Part shown: one piece after another, positions 8,254 to 14,558 of the stretch | Layout of the letters: every line of letters starts with the position of its first letter | Position numbering within the stretch: position 1 is the stretch's first letter | Source of the DNA: an uncultured Clostridia bacterium | GTDB lineage: Bacteria > Bacillota > Clostridia > Oscillospirales > Ruminococcaceae | Length of the DNA: 18,076 bases | Assembly (NCBI GenBank): GCA_947165805.1 | Contig: CAMVBT010000012.1 | Coordinates: 1 to 18,076, forward strand | Direction of reading: 5' to 3' | Notes under the pieces: model-generated | Told to the model about the DNA's origin: nothing | Databases searched by the model: none | Seen by the model: only the letters and a program-made list of their open reading frames with translations | Translations under genes and position numbers: made by a program

Positions 8254-8272
8254 AAACGAAAGGAAAACGATC

Positions 8273-9463
8273 ATGAAGTCTATCTTCATTCTCGGGGCCG
8301 GCAGGCTGCAGATCCCGGCGATCAGGAAGGCAAAAGAAAAAGGGCTCTTCGTCTATGTGCTGGATTATGATCCGGAAGCCCCCGGTATACGATACGCTGA
8401 CAAGTTCCTGGAGATCAGTACGATAGACAGGGAGGCGGTATATAAGGCCGCTCTCGAATACCAGCCCGATCACATCATCACCTCCACAAGCGATATGCCG
8501 GTCAGGACAGTGTCTTGGGTCTGCGAAAAACTCGGGAAGCAGACCGATATCTCCTACGAAGGCGCTGTGTGCGCGACCGACAAGATATCTATGATGAAAC
8601 GTATGCGGGAGTGCGGAGTACCCGTTCCGGAGTTTTATGAGATCAGGGATCCCGACGAATTTCTTGTTACAGCCGCCAGGATGCCCGCAAGATTTATCCT
8701 TAAACCCGCAGATAATGCCGCAAGCCGGGGCGTTATCCTGATAGACAAGGAAAAAAGCCCGGATCTTGAAGAACTGTACAGATACTGTATACAATACTCC
8801 CGGAGCGGCGAGGCTATTGCCGAGGAGTTCATGGAAGGCCCCGAGGTCAGTGTTGAGTCTTTTACCGTTAACGGGGAACCTCACATCATAACCATCACCG
8901 ATAAGATAGTTACCGAGCTGCCCTTTTTTGTGGAACTCGGACATACCGAGCCCAGCAGATTGACTCCCGTACAGCAGGAGGATATCAGAAGAACAGCGGA
9001 TGCCGCCGTCCGCGCGATAGGTATGCGGAACGGACCTACTCATACAGAAATAAAGGTCACGCCCGCGGGAGCAAGACTCGTCGAGATAGCGGCCCGGGCA
9101 GGCGGCGACTTCATAACATCAAGATTGGTGCCGCTTTCCACCGGCGTTGATATGACAGAGTGTTCGTTCGCCGCTCTTCTGGGCGAAGAGGTCCATTGCC
9201 GCGGAAAGTTCGACCGCGGGGCCGCCATTCGGTTTATTCAGGGCGAAAAAGGCATACTAAAGGCTGTCGAAGGTGTTGAAGCGGCACGAAGCATGCCCGG
9301 AGTTCAGGAAACAGAGATCTATATGAAGACCGGAGACCGTATCAGACGGCCGGAAAACAGCTCCGACCGTATCGGCCATGTCATCGCAACCGGAAAAAAT
9401 GCCGATGAGGCAGCTTTCAACGCTGAGGCGGCGCTGGCACAGATCCGGGTCATTGTCGGATAG
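8273..9463 (+). CDS. ATP-grasp carboxylate-amine ligase in the Pse operon
   Basis: A 396-residue ATP-grasp protein. It has an N-terminal Rossmann-like pre-ATP-grasp domain (ILGAGRLQIP, 6-14; VLDYDPEAPG, 29-38), ATP-binding lysines K104 (TDKISM) and K144 (FILKPADN), the adenine-contact stretch EEFMEGPEVSVES (184-196) and metal ligands E259 and E271 followed by AARAGGD. The arrangement resembles L-amino-acid ligase and PurK/PylC-type enzymes, which join a carboxylate to an amine through an acyl phosphate. ATG 8273 has AGGA 8 bases upstream; a longer frame from 8234 overlaps the previous gene and adds nothing conserved. As the only amide-forming candidate in an operon lacking PseH, it may acylate an amine of the sugar. 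The substrate is unknown. Confidence 0.85.
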   Translation: MKSIFILGAGRLQIPAIRKAKEKGLFVYVLDYDPEAPGIRYADKFLEISTIDREAVYKAALEYQPDHIITSTSDMPVRTVSWVCEKLGKQTDISYEGAVCATDKISMMKRMRECGVPVPEFYEIRDPDEFLVTAARMPARFILKPADNAASRGVILIDKEKSPDLEELYRYCIQYSRSGEAIAEEFMEGPEVSVESFTVNGEPHIITITDKIVTELPFFVELGHTEPSRLTPVQQEDIRRTADAAVRAIGMRNGPTHTEIKVTPAGARLVEIAARAGGDFITSRLVPLSTGVDMTECSFAALLGEEVHCRGKFDRGAAIRFIQGEKGILKAVEGVEAARSMPGVQETEIYMKTGDRIRRPENSSDRIGHVIATGKNADEAAFNAEAALAQIRVIVG

Positions 9464-9554
9464 GCCGGCGGGGTCTGCTGTACGGCAATGATGTATAACA
9501 GCTGCTGATATCTGTATATCAGAACATCTGCCGGATGAAAAGAGAGGGACCGAT

Positions 9555-10134
9555 ATGACAGACAAGCTTTTCGGCGGTATAAGAATGACATGGCTGAAGG
9601 TGATACTGTTCGCAGCCGCGGCAGGCATCTATACAGCGCTCATGGCGATTTTTGTGCCGCACTCGAATTCATTTCACGATATAGCGGTCAATACGGAGGG
9701 CTGGATACTTCCCGCGCTCATCATCATCACGAACTGCGAGAAGCCGCTCGAAGCAGCGTTAAGACATTCGTGTTCTTTCTGATATCACAGCCGCTCGTAT
9801 ATCTGATACAGGTGCCGTTCAACGGTCTCGGCTGGGGGCTGTTCCGATATTACGGCTTCTGGTTCATAATGACGCTCCTTACCTTCCCGGGAGCGTTCAT
9901 AGGCTGGTATATAAAAAAGGACAACATACTGTCGGGGCTGATACTGTCCGTTATGACCGTATTGCCAGCGATAATGGGGGCAGGATATCTGAATACCGCG
10001 ATAAGGAGCTTCCCGGATCATCTGCTGTCGGCCAATATATTGCTTTGCGATGATGCCGGTATATATATTCGGTATCCTGAAATCGAAAGGTTCACGGATA
10101 ACTGCGTCTGTTGTTGCCGTTATTGCGGTAAAGG
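9555..10134 (+). pseudogene. Multi-TM membrane protein broken by a -1 and a +1 frameshift
   Basis: Three reading segments join into one plausible hydrophobic protein. The first runs from ATG 9555 (GAGGG six bases upstream) to about 9768 and ends with ...EKPLEAAL. The second, in another frame from about 9769 to 10035, begins KTFVFFLISQPLVYL and ends ...FPDHLLSA. The third returns to the first frame and reads CFAMMPVYIFGILKSKGS, then a helix VVAVIAV. Each break is explained by one lost base (near 9769) and one extra base (near 10036). The whole would have about six membrane helices. Unbroken, it reads like the membrane half of a two-part protein whose other half is the protease domain that follows. 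Family not recognised. Sequencing or assembly error is the alternative to true decay. Confidence 0.7.
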
Positions 10135-10137
10135 TAA

Positions 10138-10695
10138 ATGTACTACGCACCGACAGCGGCTCATGTTGTGAGCATCGAACATTCGGAGCTGCTTGTTTTC
10201 ACCGTCAATACCGATATGCGTTCCGAGAACATTCCCGGGCTTGAGGGATTCAATATGCTTTCCGCAGATGTTTATAACTCAATGTACAAGGCGGAAATAA
10301 TGTTTGTCAGCAGCCTTGACGATCTCGCGGTCATAAGGTTCTCTTCGGACGAGGAGCTTTCCGTTATCGAGTTTGCCGACAGCGATCCCGGAATAAATGA
10401 TCGTATCATGTGCGTCGGCAATCCGCAGAATGAATGGTTCAGAGTTTCTTACGGCAAGGTAACATCGGGTATCGAACGGTTCGGGGAATTCAAGGGCTTC
10501 CCGAGCAGCGCAATGAAGCATACCGCGTATATTCAGGTCGGCAGCAGCGGCGGCGCTGCAATAAACGAACAGATGCGGCTTGCGGGAATAACACCGGGGG
10601 CTTCCCTTTCGCTTGACGGGAGCACTTTCAATTACGGTGTGATGATACCTGTAAGCGAGATCAGAAAATGCCTTGATGAGTGGACAGACCGATAA
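10138..10695 (+). pseudogene. Trypsin-like serine protease domain, N-terminally truncated
   Basis: The 185-residue frame carries the trypsin/HtrA-type triad in order: His in TAAHVV (about residue 9), Asp in DDLAVIRF (about 62) and Ser in GSSGGA (about 141), plus IMCVGNP and YGKVTSGI between them. The roughly 20-25 residues that normally form the first strands before TAAHVV are missing, and no ribosome binding site precedes ATG 10138, which sits directly after an in-frame stop. A +1 shift near 10130 would join it to the preceding membrane segment. It is most likely the C-terminal domain of a membrane-anchored protease gene that is now broken. The catalytic residues themselves are intact. Confidence 0.7.
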
Positions 10696-10738
10696 AACAG
10701 TGTACTGAAACAAATATCTGTCCGTATCGCAAAAACTC

Positions 10739-10767
10739 TTGAAAAATACCGCCCGATGTGATATAAT
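10739..10767 (+). promoter_or_regulatory. Sigma-A promoter of the DMT transporter
   Basis: TTGAAA (10739-10744), 17-base spacer, TATAAT (10762-10767). Predicted start near 10774, 28 bases upstream of the ATG at 10802. The -35 and spacer overlap the left arm of a 12-bp inverted repeat. Confidence 0.85.
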
Positions 10768-10800
10768 ATCCCTCGATGTCGAAAAAAAGGCGGTATTTTT
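10742..10800 (+). repeat. 12-bp perfect inverted repeat flanking the -10 and covering the RBS
   Basis: AAAAATACCGCC (10742-10753) and its exact complement GGCGGTATTTTT (10789-10800), 35 bases apart. The left arm lies in the -35/spacer and is not transcribed from the local promoter; the right arm includes the likely ribosome binding site (AAGGCGG) of the transporter gene. Confidence 0.8.
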
Positions 10801-10801
10801 T

Positions 10802-11650
10802 ATGTTACTTATGCTTGCGGTAGTCGGATTATACACTATCACTTCTTTGAATGACAAATACGCGGTGAGCAAGGCCAAATACAACGGCTCACAGCTCACG
10901 TTCTTCATGGCGGCGGGAACGGTGCTGTTCCTGCTGCCGCTGCTCCCGTTTGCGGACACGACGGTCACGGCGAACTGGCTCGCTCCGGTATTCGTGCTTC
11001 TTATCGCGCTTTCAAAATACCTTGAATTCGATATGAGCGCGAAGATACTCGAATACATGTCGGCGTTCGAGCTGAAAGCGTGGGTCGGCATACTGCTGTT
11101 CGTTTCGTATTTCACCGATGTTATCATCTACAGCCAGACTATCAGCATAGTTAAGCTGCTGTTCATAGCGCTCACAATGGCGGGGCTCGTGATGATAGCT
11201 GTATCGGGGCGCGAAAAGGTGAACTACAAAAAGATCGCAATTCCTATGCTGCTCTACCTCGCGGCTCGCTTCATATACGGTTTCGTGATGAACGCGGCGG
11301 AGGGCATCATCTCATCGACAATGACGCTTCTGTTCGCGCTTATCGTTCTCGCTCTCGTCATGCTCCCGTCAGCAAAGCCGTGGACTGTCGCGAAGAACAG
11401 TCCCGAGGGCATGAAGGGCGTTATCATCGTGCTGCTGTGCAAGCTCCCGAACGCGCTCGGACTGCTCGGCGAGAACGCGGTCGCAGCCGAGAGCCTTACA
11501 AACTTCGCGTTCATACCGCCGATGATACTGATAGTGATATTCATTGTCGGACTGTTCAGCAAGAGCACCCGGCCGACAGGCCTCAACCTTGCGGGCAGCA
11601 TAGTCTGCATCGCCGGGATACTCGGATTTCAGGTCGCTGGAATGATATGA
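10802..11650 (+). CDS. DMT/EamA-type transporter
   Basis: A 282-residue, very hydrophobic protein with about ten predicted membrane helices arranged as two similar halves, the pattern of the drug/metabolite transporter superfamily. Charged loops are short; a cytoplasmic-looking GREKVNYKK (about residue 135) divides the halves. The first helix begins at residue 2, and LNDKYAVSKAKYNG after it is typical of the opening of this family. ATG 10802 is chosen because the apparent upstream extension starts with the TTG of the -35 box and would be untranscribed. Substrate cannot be predicted. It is monocistronic, with repeats and fossil sequence downstream, and is not obviously linked to the Pse genes. 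Confidence 0.75.
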   Translation: MLLMLAVVGLYTITSLNDKYAVSKAKYNGSQLTFFMAAGTVLFLLPLLPFADTTVTANWLAPVFVLLIALSKYLEFDMSAKILEYMSAFELKAWVGILLFVSYFTDVIIYSQTISIVKLLFIALTMAGLVMIAVSGREKVNYKKIAIPMLLYLAARFIYGFVMNAAEGIISSTMTLLFALIVLALVMLPSAKPWTVAKNSPEGMKGVIIVLLCKLPNALGLLGENAVAAESLTNFAFIPPMILIVIFIVGLFSKSTRPTGLNLAGSIVCIAGILGFQVAGMI

Positions 11651-11659
11651 TACACCGCG

Positions 11660-11700
11660 GGCAGTATCCTCGGCCGAAGCTGTATATATCGGATACTGCC
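11660..11700 (+). repeat. 10-bp inverted repeat with 21-base loop
   Basis: GGCAGTATCC (11660-11669) and GGATACTGCC (11691-11700), exact complements, ten bases after the transporter stop. No T-run follows, so terminator function is uncertain. Confidence 0.6.
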
Positions 11701-11766
11701 GGAAAGCCGATACCGGTCTCCTTTGATCCGGTCAGCCCGTTGGACCGGACGATATTGTTTCCGTAA
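11700..11766 (+). pseudogene. Fossil 3' end of a second DUF4179-type gene
   Basis: Bases 11733-11766 match 14407-14440, near the 3' end of the intact DUF4179 gene, at 33 of 34 positions (one mismatch at 11743). The matching part encodes QPVxPDDIVSV in the intact gene. Just upstream the fossil reads KPIPVSFD in a different frame, comparable to LEFD in the intact protein, with a roughly 5-base insertion between. An in-frame stop appears in one frame right after. The homology stops where a 21-bp palindrome begins. Confidence 0.6.
11727..11749 (+). repeat. 7-bp inverted repeat inside the fossil sequence
   Basis: TCCGGTC (11727-11733) and GACCGGA (11743-11749), 9-base loop. The extra CCGGT that breaks the fossil frame creates the left arm. 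Confidence 0.45.
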
Positions 11767-11767
11767 T

Positions 11768-11815
11768 TAATGTGTCCTCAATAACTGCATTTCGGCAGTT
11801 ATTGAGGACACATTA
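11768..11815. repeat. 21-bp perfect inverted repeat, possible bidirectional terminator
   Basis: Bases 11768-11788 pair perfectly with 11795-11815 around the loop ATTTCG. It lies between the plus-strand transporter region and the end of a minus-strand ORF whose TAA stop (11815-11813) is inside the right arm. The plus side is followed by a T-rich stretch (TTATGTTTTTGTACTTTT), consistent with termination. The length and perfection also resemble the end of a small mobile element. Confidence 0.75.
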
Positions 11816-12121
11816 CTTATGTTTTTGTACTTTTCTATCCCTTCGTATCTCAAATATCAGAATGATCGCAAACCATATTATCATGCTCTCGCTCATAAGC
11901 CCGTTGGTGAACGCAAGCCGGAACGCATTGTCGGGCATGAGCATTGTCACGCCTTTCAAAAGCCCGAAAAATATCAGAACATTCGTGAACGCGAACGGTT
12001 TCGGAAACGCAGTAAATGTGAGCCAGCTCACAGCGTCCGCGTGAAAGCTTGTGCCGCCGTACATCATCAGCCAGTCGCCGCCTCCGAATTCGTTATCATA
12101 ATAGATTCGGAAGCGAAAGCT
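11813..12121 (-). pseudogene. 5'-truncated membrane protein remnant
   Basis: The minus-strand frame is open from a stop at 12124-12122 down to the TAA at 11813-11815, 102 codons, with the first ATG only at 12067. Codons upstream of that ATG (YYDNEFGGGDW) look like real protein, so the true N-terminus seems lost. The rest has two membrane helices (around PFAFTNVLIFFGLLKGV and ESMIIWFAIILIFEI) and a basic tail RRDRKVQKHK. A GGAGG lies 13 bases before ATG 12067, so a short 84-residue product cannot be excluded. The truncation point lies next to the small HTH gene of a mobile-element remnant. Family not recognised. Confidence 0.5.
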
Positions 12122-12152
12122 TCAAGTAAAATTTTTTAAGGAGGTCATTAAA

Positions 12153-12446
12153 ATGACTGAAAAGAACATTTTGAAAACTTATATGGTGAAGGACGAGCTT
12201 TTAGAAGCAGAGGCGCGCGGAATGCTTCTTACATTGCTGTCTCTGCCCGATGACCGGAATTACTCGATCAAGAATCTGCAAAAGATAATGCCATGCGGGT
12301 ACACAAAAATCAGCAACTGTCTGAACAAGCTTGAAGATGCGGGATATTTAAGAAGATTCAGAGTCTTTGAGCACGGCAGAGTAGTAAGGTGGGAATATCA
12401 GTTTGCTCCGGATCCTGTATTCAGGAAAAAGAAAATCGATGTCTAA
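12153..12446 (+). CDS. Small winged-helix/HTH protein, mobile-element type
   Basis: A 97-residue protein with a helix-turn-helix core: YSIKNLQKIMPCGYTKISNCLNKLEDAGYLRR (about 36-68, given here as key residues I38, L41, Y51, I54, L58, L61, Y65, L66), followed by a wing-like stretch (VFEHGRVVRWEYQF). Similar small HTH proteins accompany integrative elements and plasmids in Ruminococcaceae, where they act in replication or element control. This comparison is from memory. A strong AAGGAGG lies about 8 bases before ATG 12153. The stop overlaps the next start by 8 bases, so the two are coupled. A GAAGC-GAAA-GCTTC hairpin (12109-12122) lies just upstream. Confidence 0.65.
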   Translation: MTEKNILKTYMVKDELLEAEARGMLLTLLSLPDDRNYSIKNLQKIMPCGYTKISNCLNKLEDAGYLRRFRVFEHGRVVRWEYQFAPDPVFRKKKIDV

Positions 12447-12792
12447 GCATAAAAGCCTGACGCATCAGGTAAACTCGATCATTTACGGTCAGCTCCGCTT
12501 TGGTCAGTCGAAGCATCAGGCGAGGCGTGACGAGGGAACGAAATATCCGAAAGGGATATTCTCACACATGACCTTTGAGACATATATGGAGCAGTGTCAC
12601 CTGTTTGTGAAGTGGCTTGATGGAATGATCGTAAACGACGAGCTGCCGCCGATCCGGGAGATAAAAGACGCTTTCGATTATTTACGATATCGAAATGGAT
12701 ATAGTTTCTATAGCTTGTTTCTTTGTTGCAATTGCCGAAAAATGATGTATAATATCGGTGATATTGACGAAATTATAATTTTTGATAATTAA
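12439..12792 (+). pseudogene. Truncated tyrosine-recombinase-like integrase (N-terminal part)
   Basis: A 117-residue product starting MSKHKSLTHQVNSIIYGQL. The opening (KSLTHQVN, then a basic SKHQARRDEGTKYPKGIFSHMTFETYMEQCHLFVKWL) resembles, from memory, the N-terminal arm-binding and SAM-like core-binding region of integrases in Ruminococcus-type elements. The resemblance ends around NGYSFYSL (about residue 88). The tail FLCCNCRKMMYNIGDIDEIIIFDN is not protein-like and encodes the promoter of the next gene. The catalytic domain with the Arg/His/Arg/Tyr set is entirely missing, so the product cannot recombine DNA. It overlaps the HTH gene by 8 bases. Confidence 0.55.
12726..12753 (+). promoter_or_regulatory. 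Sigma-A-like promoter of the ECF sigma operon
   Basis: TTGCAA (12726-12731), 16-base spacer, TATAAT (12748-12753), about 108 bases before the sigma gene. It lies inside the 3' end of the truncated integrase frame, marking where the mobile-element sequence gives way to the sigma locus. Confidence 0.75.
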
Positions 12793-12860
12793 ATGTCAGC
12801 TTTCGGGCTGCTCATTCGTATTATAGGCGAAAGGTCCTTTCAGAGCGAAAAGGGAGTGAG

Positions 12861-13373
12861 ATGCGAATGACCGACAGTGAACTTGAACGTTACATAAAGC
12901 TGTATCGCGCAAATGTCATAGGAGCCGCGCTGTGTTATGTGAAAAACACAAGCGATGCCGAGGACATTGCGCAGGACGTGTTTTTCAGGCTTTATACCTA
13001 TACCGGTACTTTCGAGAGCGATGAACACACGAAGGCATGGCTGCTGCGCTGCACGATAAACTTAAGCAAAAGCCTGCTGCGTTCCCATTGGTACAGGTTT
13101 TCGCTACCGCTCGAAGCCGCCGGCGAAAAAGCACATTTCGATATTGCGGAAAGCGACGGACTGCTTCGGGTAATGAGCAGGATCACTAAAAGAAATCGCA
13201 TCGCGCTGTATATGTACTATTATGAAGGCTATTCAACAAGCGAGATAGCTGAAATGACCGGTACAAACGTCGATACTGTCTCCGCGCGGCTGAGCAGAGG
13301 CAGGAAACAGCTGAAAAGTCTTCTTATCAAAGAAAGGAGAATATCCGATGATGAATTACAAAGATTTTTTTGA
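12861..13373 (+). CDS. ECF-family RNA polymerase sigma factor
   Basis: A sigma-70 family, ECF-type regulator of about 170 residues. Region 2 shows the core-binding and -10 recognition motif DAEDIAQDVFFRLY (about 32-45) and the segment KAWLLRCTINLSKSLLR. Region 4 ends the protein with YYYEGYSTSEIAEMTG and VDTVSARLSRGRKQLK, a clear helix-turn-helix for -35 recognition. Two ATGs compete: 12861 (AGGGAG 4 bases upstream) and 12867 (10 bases); both give nearly the same protein. The next gene overlaps by 26 bases and encodes a membrane-anchored partner, the usual sigma/anti-sigma pairing. A role in envelope or stress response is likely by analogy, signal unknown. Confidence 0.88.
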   Translation: MRMTDSELERYIKLYRANVIGAALCYVKNTSDAEDIAQDVFFRLYTYTGTFESDEHTKAWLLRCTINLSKSLLRSHWYRFSLPLEAAGEKAHFDIAESDGLLRVMSRITKRNRIALYMYYYEGYSTSEIAEMTGTNVDTVSARLSRGRKQLKSLLIKERRISDDELQRFF

Positions 13374-14472
13374 AGATGCTCTTTGTGAAGCGTTTACAAA
13401 AGCTCCCTTTTCCGACGATGAAAAAATGTTTGACATTGTTAAGGAAAGGACGAGAATTATGGAAAAGACAAAAGTCAAATTCAAAAAGCCGATAGCTGTT
13501 ATCGCGTCTATAGCAGCAGCGGCGGCACTTACGGTTTCGGTAGGAGCAGCGCTCAACTGGGATATCAATGCCCTGTTCGGAGATATGTTCGGTAAGAAGT
13601 CAGCCGAGCAGAATATCATGCCATATATTGATACAGACAGTCCGCAGAACGCACAGTTCGTTGCTGTTGAAAACACTTACCGGAACAGCGGCTTTGACTA
13701 CAGCAGATACGGCAAAGAGCTTGATATGAGCTATGACGGCGAAGGCTATACTCTGAACCTCAAAGGCGTTATGGGCGAAGGCAGAGTCATATACCTGATA
13801 TACGACATTGTGTTCGATGACGAGAACGATACCCTTCCGAAAGAGGGTTTTACCGAGTGGGAACCTATCTGTATCCTCGATACAACGGACGATCTCGGTC
13901 TTCTTCTCGATGATATCCTTATACAAAAGGTCGGGAACACATATACCTACTGCTCTCACATGACGGCGTCGAACGACCTTTACGGTAAAACGCTGACGGT
14001 AGATTTCAAAGGTATCAGGCGCATCGTACCTGCTGCAAGCGTAAAGCTTGATTATGACTACACCGACATCGATCGGTATGAAGCTGATTTCAAAGCAGAG
14101 ATACCGATAGACTTTGAAAGCAATGCTCCGTCAAGAAATATCGAGCTGAATGAGCCGATAACCGTTTATGATCTGGTAAACGGAAAGCTGGAGCCGGTCG
14201 AGACCGTACTTTACGATATGACGATAACGCCCTTCACCTGCACATATTCTTTCTGCACGAACGGTAAAGTCTTCGGAAAAGCCGAATGTTATTTTACCGA
14301 CCCGGTCACCTTTACATTTGCCGACGGGTCGGAGCTGATACAGCATGATAATATGACCAGAACTGACGCACAGACCGATACACAGACAAATTTTCTCGAA
14401 TTTGACCAGCCCGTTGAACCGGACGATATTGTTTCCGTAACTATTGACGGCAAAACTGTTTTGCTAAAGTAA
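13348..14472 (+). CDS. DUF4179-type membrane protein, probable anti-sigma factor
   Basis: A 374-residue single-pass protein. Residues 1-48 would be cytoplasmic (acidic, then basic KTKVKFKKP), a helix spans about 49-69, and the remaining 300 residues form an exported, beta-rich, Asp- and Tyr-rich domain, as in DUF4179 proteins that pair with ECF sigma factors in Clostridia. No zinc-binding HxxxCxxC anti-sigma motif is visible, so sigma binding would use a different N-terminal domain. AAGGAG lies 8 bases before ATG 13348, inside the sigma gene. Its 3' end (14407-14440) is repeated at 11733-11766. A strong terminator follows. Confidence 0.75.
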   Translation: MMNYKDFFEDALCEAFTKAPFSDDEKMFDIVKERTRIMEKTKVKFKKPIAVIASIAAAAALTVSVGAALNWDINALFGDMFGKKSAEQNIMPYIDTDSPQNAQFVAVENTYRNSGFDYSRYGKELDMSYDGEGYTLNLKGVMGEGRVIYLIYDIVFDDENDTLPKEGFTEWEPICILDTTDDLGLLLDDILIQKVGNTYTYCSHMTASNDLYGKTLTVDFKGIRRIVPAASVKLDYDYTDIDRYEADFKAEIPIDFESNAPSRNIELNEPITVYDLVNGKLEPVETVLYDMTITPFTCTYSFCTNGKVFGKAECYFTDPVTFTFADGSELIQHDNMTRTDAQTDTQTNFLEFDQPVEPDDIVSVTIDGKTVLLK

Positions 14473-14510
14473 AAATTTTCTGCGGCGGCTTTTCAAAAGG
14501 TCTGTAAACC

Positions 14511-14550
14511 AAAACATCTGCTTCCTTTGCGAAAAAGAAGCAGATGTTTT
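14511..14550. terminator. Bidirectional terminator between DUF4179 gene and cotJC
   Basis: A 14-bp perfect inverted repeat (AAAACATCTGCTTC at 14511-14524, GAAGCAGATGTTTT at 14537-14550) with a 12-base loop. A-rich on one side and T-rich on the other, it suits both the plus-strand sigma operon and the minus-strand cotJABC operon, which end on either side of it. Confidence 0.9.
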
Positions 14551-14558
14551 CTGTCATA

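Noticed and set aside
9464..9554. Terminator after the ATP-grasp gene
   Set aside because: TGATAT/ATATCA forms a small stem, but it is short and AT-rich and has no T-run, so transcription may continue into the broken membrane gene.
10739..10801. A TTG start 21 codons upstream for the DMT transporter
   Set aside because: This TTG is the first half of the -35 box of a near-perfect promoter, so it would lie upstream of the transcript start. ATG 10802 begins the first membrane helix directly.
11733..14440. The 34-base direct repeats as attachment sites of an integrated element
   Set aside because: Integration into a gene's 3' end would leave the intact gene outside the element. Here the intact DUF4179 gene lies between the repeats, so duplication with decay fits better. 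Not fully excluded.
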